Source of the DNA: Candidatus Omnitrophota bacterium
GTDB taxonomy: Bacteria > Ratteibacteria > UBA8468 > MWAK01
Assembly (NCBI GenBank): GCA_018829455.1
Contig: JAHJUB010000009.1
Span: 1 to 12,096 of the forward strand
Direction: 5' to 3'
Length of the DNA stretch: 12,096 bases
Shown here: in pieces, positions 7,216-12,096 of the stretch
Layout: every line of letters begins with the position of its first letter
Position numbering within the stretch: the stretch's first letter is position 1
Notes under the pieces: model-generated
What the model was told of the DNA's origin: nothing
The model's input: only the letters and a program-made list of their open reading frames with translations
The model's database searches: none
Program-made: the position numbers and the translations under genes

Positions 7216-7243
7216 TTAAAAGATAACTCTTTTTATCTTTAAG
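7215..7243. other. AT-rich inverted repeat between two Gfo/Idh/MocA genes
   Basis: CTTAAAAGATAA and TTATCTTTAAG form an 11-bp inverted repeat with one bulged A around a 6-nt loop (stem core 7219-7226 with 7233-7240). It lies just past the stop of the gene at 7260-8351. On the minus strand it is followed by AAGTTTTCC, a poor U-tract, so at best it would be a weak terminator. It may instead be part of the neighbouring repeat. No GC-rich stem is present. Confidence 0.3.
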
Positions 7244-7259
7244 ACAGGTTTGGCAAACT

Positions 7260-8351
7260 TTATCCCTGTTTTTCAAATTCCCGGCTGACTTTCACCGGAA
7301 GGCCCGTGTGAATCGATTCCCAACATGCGGAGCAGATTGCGATAATTTGTGCGCCGTCACGAACGTCCACCAGGGGTTTTTTGTCGTTGAGAATGCAGTC
7401 TTCAAAATGGCGGAGAAAACCTATTATTTCGCCCGCATGGTCAAATCTTTCTCCCTTCGGTAATACCTCTTTTTCTTCCGGCTGGCCCTTCCCGTAATAA
7501 TCATATACAATCCGGTCGTTGAAAAGCGAAGCCTTGGTACCATACAATCCAATCCCTACACCATGGAATGGCACCCGCCACAAATTTGGTGGATGCACCA
7601 GGTCAAAAGCTCCAAGTATTCTGGCAATAACGCCGTTTCGGTATTTGAGCGAGATAATAAAATTAGTTTCTTTGTTTACCGGATAACGTTTGTCCAGTCC
7701 GCCGTGGCTGCCATAGGCAAAAACCTCATCCACCTCGCCCAAATACCACCGCAGCAAATCCGCCGGGTGGCATACCCCGCCATACAGATAATCCTGAGGC
7801 ATCTGATAACGCCAGGGAGAAACATCTAACACCGGCCTCAGGTCATGGACATAATATGCCTCGGCCATAAGAATATCACCCAGATTCCCTTGTTCCAGAA
7901 GGTCGTGAATCGCAACAAACATGCTGTTCCAGCGCATACTTTGTGCCACAAGCAGTTTTAAGCCTGTTTGCTCCACCAGTTCTGCCACCTCGCGTGCCTC
8001 CGGTAGTGAAACAACCATTGGCTTAGTCACCACCACATGTTTACCCGCGTGCAACGCCATTTTAATCTGTTCAAAGTGGTTCGGACAGGGAGAAAAAATC
8101 CCAACACAATCAATATCTTTGTGTGCCAGAATCTGCTGGTAGTCGTCGGTCACAAAGTCCACACCGAATTCCTCGGTCAGGTCCTTTACGATTTTCCCAA
8201 CATCGTACCGCTGATGCGCCCGGTTCATGTCTGGCTCAAAAATACCGCAGACCTTGAGTCGGGAATCCGCTACCTTATTAATTCGCAGCAATACCGCTCC
8301 CAGACCTGTACCAACCAGACCAAGACCAATATTTTTCTGCTTTTGACCCAT
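7260..8351 (-). CDS. Gfo/Idh/MocA family oxidoreductase (NAD(P)-dependent sugar/polyol dehydrogenase-like)
   Basis: The 363-residue protein is of normal family length. It has the dinucleotide-binding segment IGLGLVGTGLGAVLL (8-22), VCGIFEPDMNRA ending in an acidic residue (34-45), and the catalytic TKP at 109-111 (K110, the equivalent of EKP). The C-terminal alpha/beta domain contains GGVCHPADLLRWYLG with H195 and D198, the usual substrate-side His and partner. It is therefore probably catalytically competent, oxidising or reducing a hydroxyl or keto group on a sugar, inositol or derivative; the exact substrate is unknown. It begins 9 bp after the URO-D gene, with GAAGGAGAG as ribosome binding site overlapping that gene's end, so the two are almost certainly co-transcribed. 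It is not close to the Gfo/Idh/MocA protein at 5955-7148, which has a different active site. Confidence 0.92.
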   Translation of the reverse strand: MGQKQKNIGLGLVGTGLGAVLLRINKVADSRLKVCGIFEPDMNRAHQRYDVGKIVKDLTEEFGVDFVTDDYQQILAHKDIDCVGIFSPCPNHFEQIKMALHAGKHVVVTKPMVVSLPEAREVAELVEQTGLKLLVAQSMRWNSMFVAIHDLLEQGNLGDILMAEAYYVHDLRPVLDVSPWRYQMPQDYLYGGVCHPADLLRWYLGEVDEVFAYGSHGGLDKRYPVNKETNFIISLKYRNGVIARILGAFDLVHPPNLWRVPFHGVGIGLYGTKASLFNDRIVYDYYGKGQPEEKEVLPKGERFDHAGEIIGFLRHFEDCILNDKKPLVDVRDGAQIIAICSACWESIHTGLPVKVSREFEKQG

Positions 8352-8360
8352 AGCTCTCCT

Positions 8361-9494
8361 TCAAAAACGGTTAATGGACGGCAAGGCGGCGTATTCGTAA
8401 AAAGCCAGCACATTTTCCACCGGCATATTTTCCATCATACTGCTGGAAGGGGCAAGAATTACACCGCCACCCCGTGTTTTTGCCAGGGAAACCATCCGGA
8501 TAATTTCTACCTTAATTTTTTCCGGGGTAGTGTACATTGTGGTGGTGACGTTTACGCTCCCGCAGAGAAAGGGCAGACGTCCGTTTTTGCACTTTGTTTC
8601 CGCGAGTTTCATCAGGTCCATTCCTTTATCTTCTTCAAATCCCTGGAACCCGTCAATACCGCAGTCTAACAAATCAGGCAGAATCGGTAAAATGTTGCCG
8701 TCGCTATGCCACATCCAGTGAATTCCGGCATCTCTTAGCGGTTCAACTGCTCTTTTAAGGTGCGGAAAATAAATTTTCCTTAAGACTTTCGGGGAACAGA
8801 GCGGCCCGGTATTTATACAAATATCTTCACCGGAATAGACACACGGTATCAGCCCGCATTTCTTGATGGTTCGGGCAAGGGATATATTTCGCAGGCGGCC
8901 CTCTTCTCCGGTAAAAGCAAAGAGACGTTCAACTTCTTCGGGATAGAGAAGATGAGCCATTAAATAGTTTTCGTAGCCTACCGACGTGTACCACATCCAG
9001 CCCACGGTTCCGCAAAGATGTCCTGGCATCCAAACAATTGGCTTCAAAAACTCCCCCCAGTTATTTAGCTCTAACCAGCGGCAGGCAGTAATTTCGCTAT
9101 CCACAAATTTTACCGCCTGGCTTCGGGAAGGGATGGTTCGGCAAAAGTCCCGGAAGTTCTCCGGTGATTTAATCGGACCATTCTTTTTGACCCAATCTTC
9201 CAACATTCCGTAAACCACACTCAACAGGCCATTTCTTATGTTGACCTCAGCGCCTGGGCCGCAACTCCTATCCTGGCGGTCTGGCAAAACAAATTGTTGA
9301 ACCAGGTCAACGTCCCATCTCTTCATAGCCTGGGCGTATACCTCTTTGGGGCAAGACAAATAATCTTGTCGGCCCGTGATACGTTCTAAAGCGGCAATCG
9401 TTCCGTTCCCGGCGTTAACCGGCAAACGGTCTACCGGTTTGAATTCAATCGCGTTTAAGAGTCGTTCTCGCTTTTCATGATAAATATATTGCAT
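8361..9494 (-). CDS. URO-D-fold protein (putative corrinoid-dependent methyltransferase or uncharacterised homologue)
   Basis: The 377-residue protein has the length and layout of the URO-D superfamily: KRERLLNAIEFKPVDRLPVN at the start, a CSPKVLRKIYFPHLKRAVEP helix, IHWMWHSDGNILPIL with H263 at 259-273, GFQGFEEDKGMDL, FLCGSVNVTTTM with C311, and the closing GGGVILAPSSSMMENMPVEN glycine/Ser segment before a final helix. In methyltransferases of this fold the His and Cys positions bind the zinc that activates the methyl acceptor. True haem-pathway UroD is less likely because of the context and divergent N-terminus. No corrinoid protein is seen in the window, so methyl transfer remains inference. 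The start was chosen at 9494 (MQYIYHEKRE) because of the AAGGAA 6 nt upstream; the longer frame from 9563 uses a TTG inside a repeat. This is the intact relative of the scar at 5904-5970. Confidence 0.88.
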   Translation of the reverse strand: MQYIYHEKRERLLNAIEFKPVDRLPVNAGNGTIAALERITGRQDYLSCPKEVYAQAMKRWDVDLVQQFVLPDRQDRSCGPGAEVNIRNGLLSVVYGMLEDWVKKNGPIKSPENFRDFCRTIPSRSQAVKFVDSEITACRWLELNNWGEFLKPIVWMPGHLCGTVGWMWYTSVGYENYLMAHLLYPEEVERLFAFTGEEGRLRNISLARTIKKCGLIPCVYSGEDICINTGPLCSPKVLRKIYFPHLKRAVEPLRDAGIHWMWHSDGNILPILPDLLDCGIDGFQGFEEDKGMDLMKLAETKCKNGRLPFLCGSVNVTTTMYTTPEKIKVEIIRMVSLAKTRGGGVILAPSSSMMENMPVENVLAFYEYAALPSINRF

Positions 9495-9500
9495 AGGAAT

Positions 9501-9506
9501 TTCCTT
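9501..9506 (-). promoter_or_regulatory. Ribosome binding site fixing the URO-D 2 start
   Basis: On the minus strand AAGGAA lies 6 nt before the ATG at 9494-9492. This decides the start: the open frame extends back to a TTG at 9563-9561, but that codon falls inside the double-hairpin repeat and has no such site. The true N-terminus also matches the family start better. Confidence 0.7.
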
Positions 9507-9543
9507 TAGAGACCGTTGATAATAAATGGTTTTAGTAAGAACT

Positions 9544-9593
9544 GTAGGGGCTTGATTCATCAAGCCCGCGGGTCGGATAAATCCGACCCCTAC
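9544..9593. repeat. 50-bp double-hairpin repeat with GTAGGGG/CCCCTAC ends
   Basis: The element is bounded by inverted ends GTAGGGG (9544-9550) and CCCCTAC (9587-9593). Inside are two adjacent perfect hairpins: GGGCTTGA-TTCA-TCAAGCCC (9548-9567, 8-bp stem) and GGGTCGGAT-AA-ATCCGACCC (9570-9589, 9-bp stem), with GC between. The structure is that of REP/MITE-like intergenic elements. It lies between the AraA-like gene's stop and the URO-D gene's start, so on the minus strand it could stabilise the upstream transcript's 3' end or hinder read-through. No U-run follows, so it is not a standard intrinsic terminator. Confidence 0.75.
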
Positions 9594-9597
9594 TAAT

Positions 9598-9630
9598 TCT
9601 CTGCGTACTCCGCGTGCTCTGCGGTGAGAG
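9598..9630 (-). repeat. Degenerate ~10-nt periodic repeat (ACCGCAGAGCACGCGGAG type)
   Basis: Read on the minus strand, the sequence runs CTCTCACCGCAGAGCACGCG then GAGTACGCAGAGAA, an imperfect array of CGCAGAGNA / CGCGGAGTA / CGCAGAGAA units about 10 nt long. This kind of intergenic array occurs in many unrelated bacterial genomes and has no settled function. It directly abuts the double-hairpin repeat and is inverted relative to the related copy at 7185-7215. Confidence 0.55.
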
Positions 9631-9687
9631 TTTTGGTAGTTAATTTATTTGCATTGAATCAATCTTTCCGCGTTAAGAAGAAGGCTC

Positions 9688-11079
9688 CTAAATAAGGATA
9701 ACCGTTTTCCAACCCATCAATTTGCCAAACCTAATAATCTCTTTGGAGTCAGCTCCGTATACCAGGGCTGAATGGTGCGTCCCGCCGGCCCGGCTGTATT
9801 CAGCCAGAAAATCAACGACCGGCATTAAGGGTTTTATCCATCCGTGGACGGTCTCAACCATCCGGTTTTCACCGTTAACCTTCAAAACTCTTACCGGGGC
9901 AACCAGCAGGGTATAGTCGTTGTTTGCGTCAGGCGCAAGATTGACCAGAACGGCCGGACCCGGCTTCAGCGTGCCGGCCATTTTGACCAGTGTTTTATTA
10001 AAGGCGAAAGGCGATTCTTCTTCAATTAGGCGCGGTTTTTCGGAAAGGAGGGCCGGGTTGACCTCACCCATGTGGCTCAAGAAAATGGAATCGCCCTTCC
10101 AGTCCGGGCAGAACATCTCGGTAAAGGTGGTCTTCGGATAGGACTTGAGCAGAGCGGCAACCAGAGCCGCCGTGAGCACATCGCCTTCACCCGCGTAACC
10201 GATGCCTTCTGCCATAGACCGGCCGGCTTCCAAAAAAGGGATGGACGGCAAACCGTAATTTTTTTCAACTTCAAGAAAGTTGAAGGTAAAAGCGGATAAT
10301 TTCTCTTGTTTCACCCAGCGTCTCACGGCAATACCGGCGATAATTGCCCGGCGGAGAGTTTCGGGTCTGACGCCGTCTGTTTCAAAATTTTTCCGAACGG
10401 CCGCCAACTCATTTTTGACTTCCGTATCGCCATCCCGCGGAATAAGGGAAGAAAACAGAGCCGGTCTGGCGGGAATGGTCCGGGTGCCGATGGTTTCAGC
10501 CAGGATTTCAGCCGGGACCGCAAAATCGCCCATTCCCTTAAAATAACCGCCCAGTTGTCCGACTCTGGCCGTCTTTAGATAAGAGACTGCTTTTGCAATT
10601 TCAGCCCACGCAACCACCCGGTCCAGCACGTCCGATTTTTTCCAATGTCCCGCTTCAATCTGGAACGGTTTTCCCCCGCGTTTCAGAAGATTGCACAGGT
10701 CCTGGACACCGTGAATGCCGTGGTTTTGCATGATTGCTTCCGGGGACTGTTTGGGTCCGAAATCAAAATCCGGCGTGGTGTCCAGAACAATAATCGGTAT
10801 TTTTGTGGCGGCCAGGACATCGGCTGATTCCAGAGAAGGCGAATAAGCAAGGTGCAGGGTTACAATGGCCTCGACCCGGGCCTTTTCCAAAGACTTTACC
10901 GCATCGGAAAACTCTTTCTTCAGGCGGCAGATTGGAGTTGAAACAACCTCAACCCCGCGGTTCCGGAGACATTTTATTATGGTTTTAAGGAAAACCTCGG
11001 CCGGGGGCCTGATCTCCGGCATTGTTCGATCATACAGTTCCAGGTACAAAGGCAAAAGCCCGATTTTTGGTTTATTCAT
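9688..11079 (-). CDS. L-arabinose isomerase-like protein
   Basis: The 463-residue protein keeps the whole metal-site pattern of L-arabinose isomerase. GYAGEGDVLTAALVAAL (294-310) carries E298, FTEMF has E321, FLSHMGEVNP has H336, and GGTHHSALVYG has H435/H436. These correspond to the Glu-Glu-His-His ligands of E. coli AraA (E306, E333, H350, H450). The N-terminal part (KIGLLPLYLELYDRTMPEIR; VEAIVTLHLAYSPS) is the AraA-type Rossmann domain, and length is close to the roughly 500 residues of AraA. It should be a manganese-type aldose-ketose isomerase in the cytoplasm, but overall divergence makes L-arabinose itself uncertain. The start lies 2 bp after the aldolase stop, so the genes are probably translationally coupled. 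A 193-bp gap with repeats follows before the next gene. Confidence 0.85.
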   Translation of the reverse strand: MNKPKIGLLPLYLELYDRTMPEIRPPAEVFLKTIIKCLRNRGVEVVSTPICRLKKEFSDAVKSLEKARVEAIVTLHLAYSPSLESADVLAATKIPIIVLDTTPDFDFGPKQSPEAIMQNHGIHGVQDLCNLLKRGGKPFQIEAGHWKKSDVLDRVVAWAEIAKAVSYLKTARVGQLGGYFKGMGDFAVPAEILAETIGTRTIPARPALFSSLIPRDGDTEVKNELAAVRKNFETDGVRPETLRRAIIAGIAVRRWVKQEKLSAFTFNFLEVEKNYGLPSIPFLEAGRSMAEGIGYAGEGDVLTAALVAALLKSYPKTTFTEMFCPDWKGDSIFLSHMGEVNPALLSEKPRLIEEESPFAFNKTLVKMAGTLKPGPAVLVNLAPDANNDYTLLVAPVRVLKVNGENRMVETVHGWIKPLMPVVDFLAEYSRAGGTHHSALVYGADSKEIIRFGKLMGWKTVILI

Positions 11080-11081
11080 TT

Positions 11082-11894
11082 TCAGTCTTTTAAGCGGTAT
11101 TTTTTTAAAGCTTCTTCTGGTGGAATGCCATTCCTGACCACATCACAAAGCGCCGACTGGAAATTGGCCGGATTCGCCACCTGAAGAGCATTGCGGCCAA
11201 ATACCACTCCCTTCGCACCCTCATAAATTTCCTTACGAGCCAATTCCAATGCTTCAATCTGGGTGGGCAACTTGGCGGCGCCGAGGGCAAAAATCGGCGC
11301 CGGGCATCCGGCCGCCACTTCCGAAAATTTATGCGTGTGGAAGGTTTTAATCATGTCGGCGCCGAGTTCCGCGGAAATACGACACCCGATCTTTATCTGC
11401 TGGCGCATCTCTTCCGGACTGAGGTTGTCACTGTCGGCGGGAAAATATTCTCCGATAACCGGCATTCCAATCCGGTGGCATTCCGCAACCGTTTTCCTGA
11501 AGATTCCGACGTTCCGGGCATCTCTTTCTTCATCCCCGGTCTTAAGGGTCAGGGAAACCAGGGCCACTTCCACTCCGAGAAAAGCCGCTTCTTCCGGAGA
11601 AAAAGCCTCAACGCTGGGCGATTCCCGGTAATTCCAGTGAAAACAATAAACGGTATTCCAGTTAAGACGGCCGATAATCAGGGGGGCGCCCCTGGTGGTG
11701 AAATAATCCCCGGTGTGCCGGACCATCCCCGGACTCATCAGGATGCCGTCAACCTCCTTGTTAATCTTTGACACGGTTTCGGAAAAGTCAACCATCCCCG
11801 GAATCGGACCGTCAAATTCTCCGTGGTCGCAGGCGATTATTACCACCTTTCCCCGGCTGAACAACTTCCCGGTTTTAATTGTTTTTGCGTCCAT
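11082..11894 (-). CDS. Class I aldolase, LsrF/DhnA-like (DeoC/FbaB superfamily)
   Basis: The 270-residue TIM-barrel protein matches the DeoC/LacD/FbaB superfamily and is most like the LsrF and archaeal-type class I FBP aldolases. It has VVIIACDHGEFDGP (17-30) with the conserved D23-H24-G, DGILMSPGMVRH, GRLNW, and ELGADMIKTFHT with K173, the expected Schiff-base lysine. A phosphate-binding end follows: ALGAAKLPT and GAKGVVFGRNALQ. The length fits the family (about 260-300). The likely role is cleavage of a phosphorylated keto-sugar into two short carbon units, acting after the isomerases; the real substrate is unknown and no sugar kinase is in view. AAGGAG lies 6 nt before the ATG. It is flanked by a Gfo/Idh/MocA gene 45 bp upstream and the AraA-like gene 2 bp downstream. 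Confidence 0.88.
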   Translation of the reverse strand: MDAKTIKTGKLFSRGKVVIIACDHGEFDGPIPGMVDFSETVSKINKEVDGILMSPGMVRHTGDYFTTRGAPLIIGRLNWNTVYCFHWNYRESPSVEAFSPEEAAFLGVEVALVSLTLKTGDEERDARNVGIFRKTVAECHRIGMPVIGEYFPADSDNLSPEEMRQQIKIGCRISAELGADMIKTFHTHKFSEVAAGCPAPIFALGAAKLPTQIEALELARKEIYEGAKGVVFGRNALQVANPANFQSALCDVVRNGIPPEEALKKYRLKD

Positions 11895-11939
11895 GTTTTT
11901 CTCCTTCGCCCCTTTATTATAAACTGATGTCTCAAGGCC

Positions 11940-12096
11940 TTAAATCCAGGCCCCCTTATTTTCGGAAATTCTAATCCGGTCCAATAAACGGACATTATAA
12001 ATCCCGTCGTAGAGGGAAGGGCTGGCCTGACGGTTGTCACGGACGGCCTCCAGAAAACCGGCCAGGCAGTGGACGTGGCCGCTGAGCCATCCGCCG
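11940..12096 (-). CDS. Gfo/Idh/MocA family oxidoreductase, C-terminal 51 residues (partial)
   Basis: A minus-strand frame enters from the right edge and ends at TAA (11940-11942). It reads GGWLSGHVHCLAGFLEAVRD, then NRQASPSLYDGIYNVRLLDR and a tail IRISENKGAWI. The His-x-x-x-x-x-x-FLEAV helix followed by P-SLYDGIYN-x-LLD is the typical end of Gfo/Idh/MocA oxidoreductases. Nothing of the cofactor-binding domain is visible, so activity cannot be judged. It would be the third member of the family in the cluster and the first gene of the visible operon. A 45-bp gap containing the aldolase ribosome binding site follows. Confidence 0.75.
   Translation of the reverse strand, partial: GGWLSGHVHCLAGFLEAVRDNRQASPSLYDGIYNVRLLDRIRISENKGAWI

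Noticed and set aside
7247..7258. AGGTTTGGCAAA, whose reverse complement occurs at about 9721-9732
   Set aside because: A 12-bp match with unrelated flanks, one copy being codons of the AraA-like gene; most likely chance.
8037..8669. A 210-codon plus-strand open frame across the Gfo/Idh/MocA and URO-D junction
   Set aside because: It spans two well-supported minus-strand genes and their short gap, and has no recognisable protein pattern.
9519..9524. TATTAT as a possible -10 box for the URO-D gene on the minus strand
   Set aside because: No convincing -35 hexamer lies 16-18 nt upstream, so a promoter cannot be supported from sequence alone, although one is plausible in this gap.
9495..9563. 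A 23-residue N-terminal extension of the URO-D gene
   Set aside because: It would start at TTG within the double-hairpin repeat and lacks a ribosome binding site, whereas the ATG at 9494 has AAGGAA at 6 nt and fits the family start.
1..12096. CRISPR arrays, tRNA or rRNA genes, riboswitches, phage defence genes
   Set aside because: No regularly spaced identical repeats, cloverleaf-like sequences, rRNA motifs or defence-type domains were seen on either strand.

Overview
The window is a dense bacterial catabolic gene cluster. Every intact gene lies on the minus strand, so transcription runs from right to left. The gene set is two URO-D-type proteins, three Gfo/Idh/MocA oxidoreductases, two divergent sugar isomerases, a class I aldolase, a GH28-type beta-helix protein, a ceramidase-like protein and an amidohydrolase. 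This mixture, with no transporter, kinase or regulator in view, resembles the carbohydrate and polyol islands of Lentisphaerae, Kiritimatiellae, Planctomycetes and related PVC or candidate-phylum genomes. That placement is an inference from gene content; no phylogenetic marker is present. Base composition is moderate and even across the window.

Layout in the direction of transcription: (1) 12096-9688 holds the C-terminus of a Gfo/Idh/MocA protein, an LsrF/DhnA-like aldolase and an L-arabinose-isomerase-like protein. (2) 9687-9495 is intergenic and carries a double-hairpin repeat bounded by GTAGGGG/CCCCTAC, followed by a degenerate ~10-nt periodic repeat. (3) 9494-7260 is a URO-D protein followed closely by a Gfo/Idh/MocA protein. 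(4) 7259-7149 is intergenic and has a second copy of the degenerate periodic repeat, inverted relative to the first, and an AT-rich inverted repeat. (5) 7148-737 runs from a Gfo/Idh/MocA protein that lacks the usual catalytic lysine, through an amidohydrolase, a GH28-like protein and a ceramidase-like protein, to an L-fucose-isomerase-like protein, with short gaps or an ATGA overlap. (6) 718-137 is a second URO-D gene cut off by an insertion sequence. (7) 136-1 is the end of that element, including the transposase C-terminus.

The genes plausibly work together on an unusual sugar or polyol: oxidation by the Gfo/Idh/MocA enzymes, possible lactone or ester opening by the amidohydrolase, isomerisation by the two isomerase-fold enzymes, cleavage by the aldolase, and possibly methyl transfer by the URO-D proteins. 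No substrate can be read from sequence alone.

The cluster also shows active remodelling. An ISL3-like element has truncated URO-D 1. A 67-bp scar at 5904-5970 joins an internal segment of a URO-D gene in frame to that gene's last codons, and it supplies the stop codon of the neighbouring Gfo/Idh/MocA gene. The lost URO-D copy was closely related to the intact one at 8361-9494.
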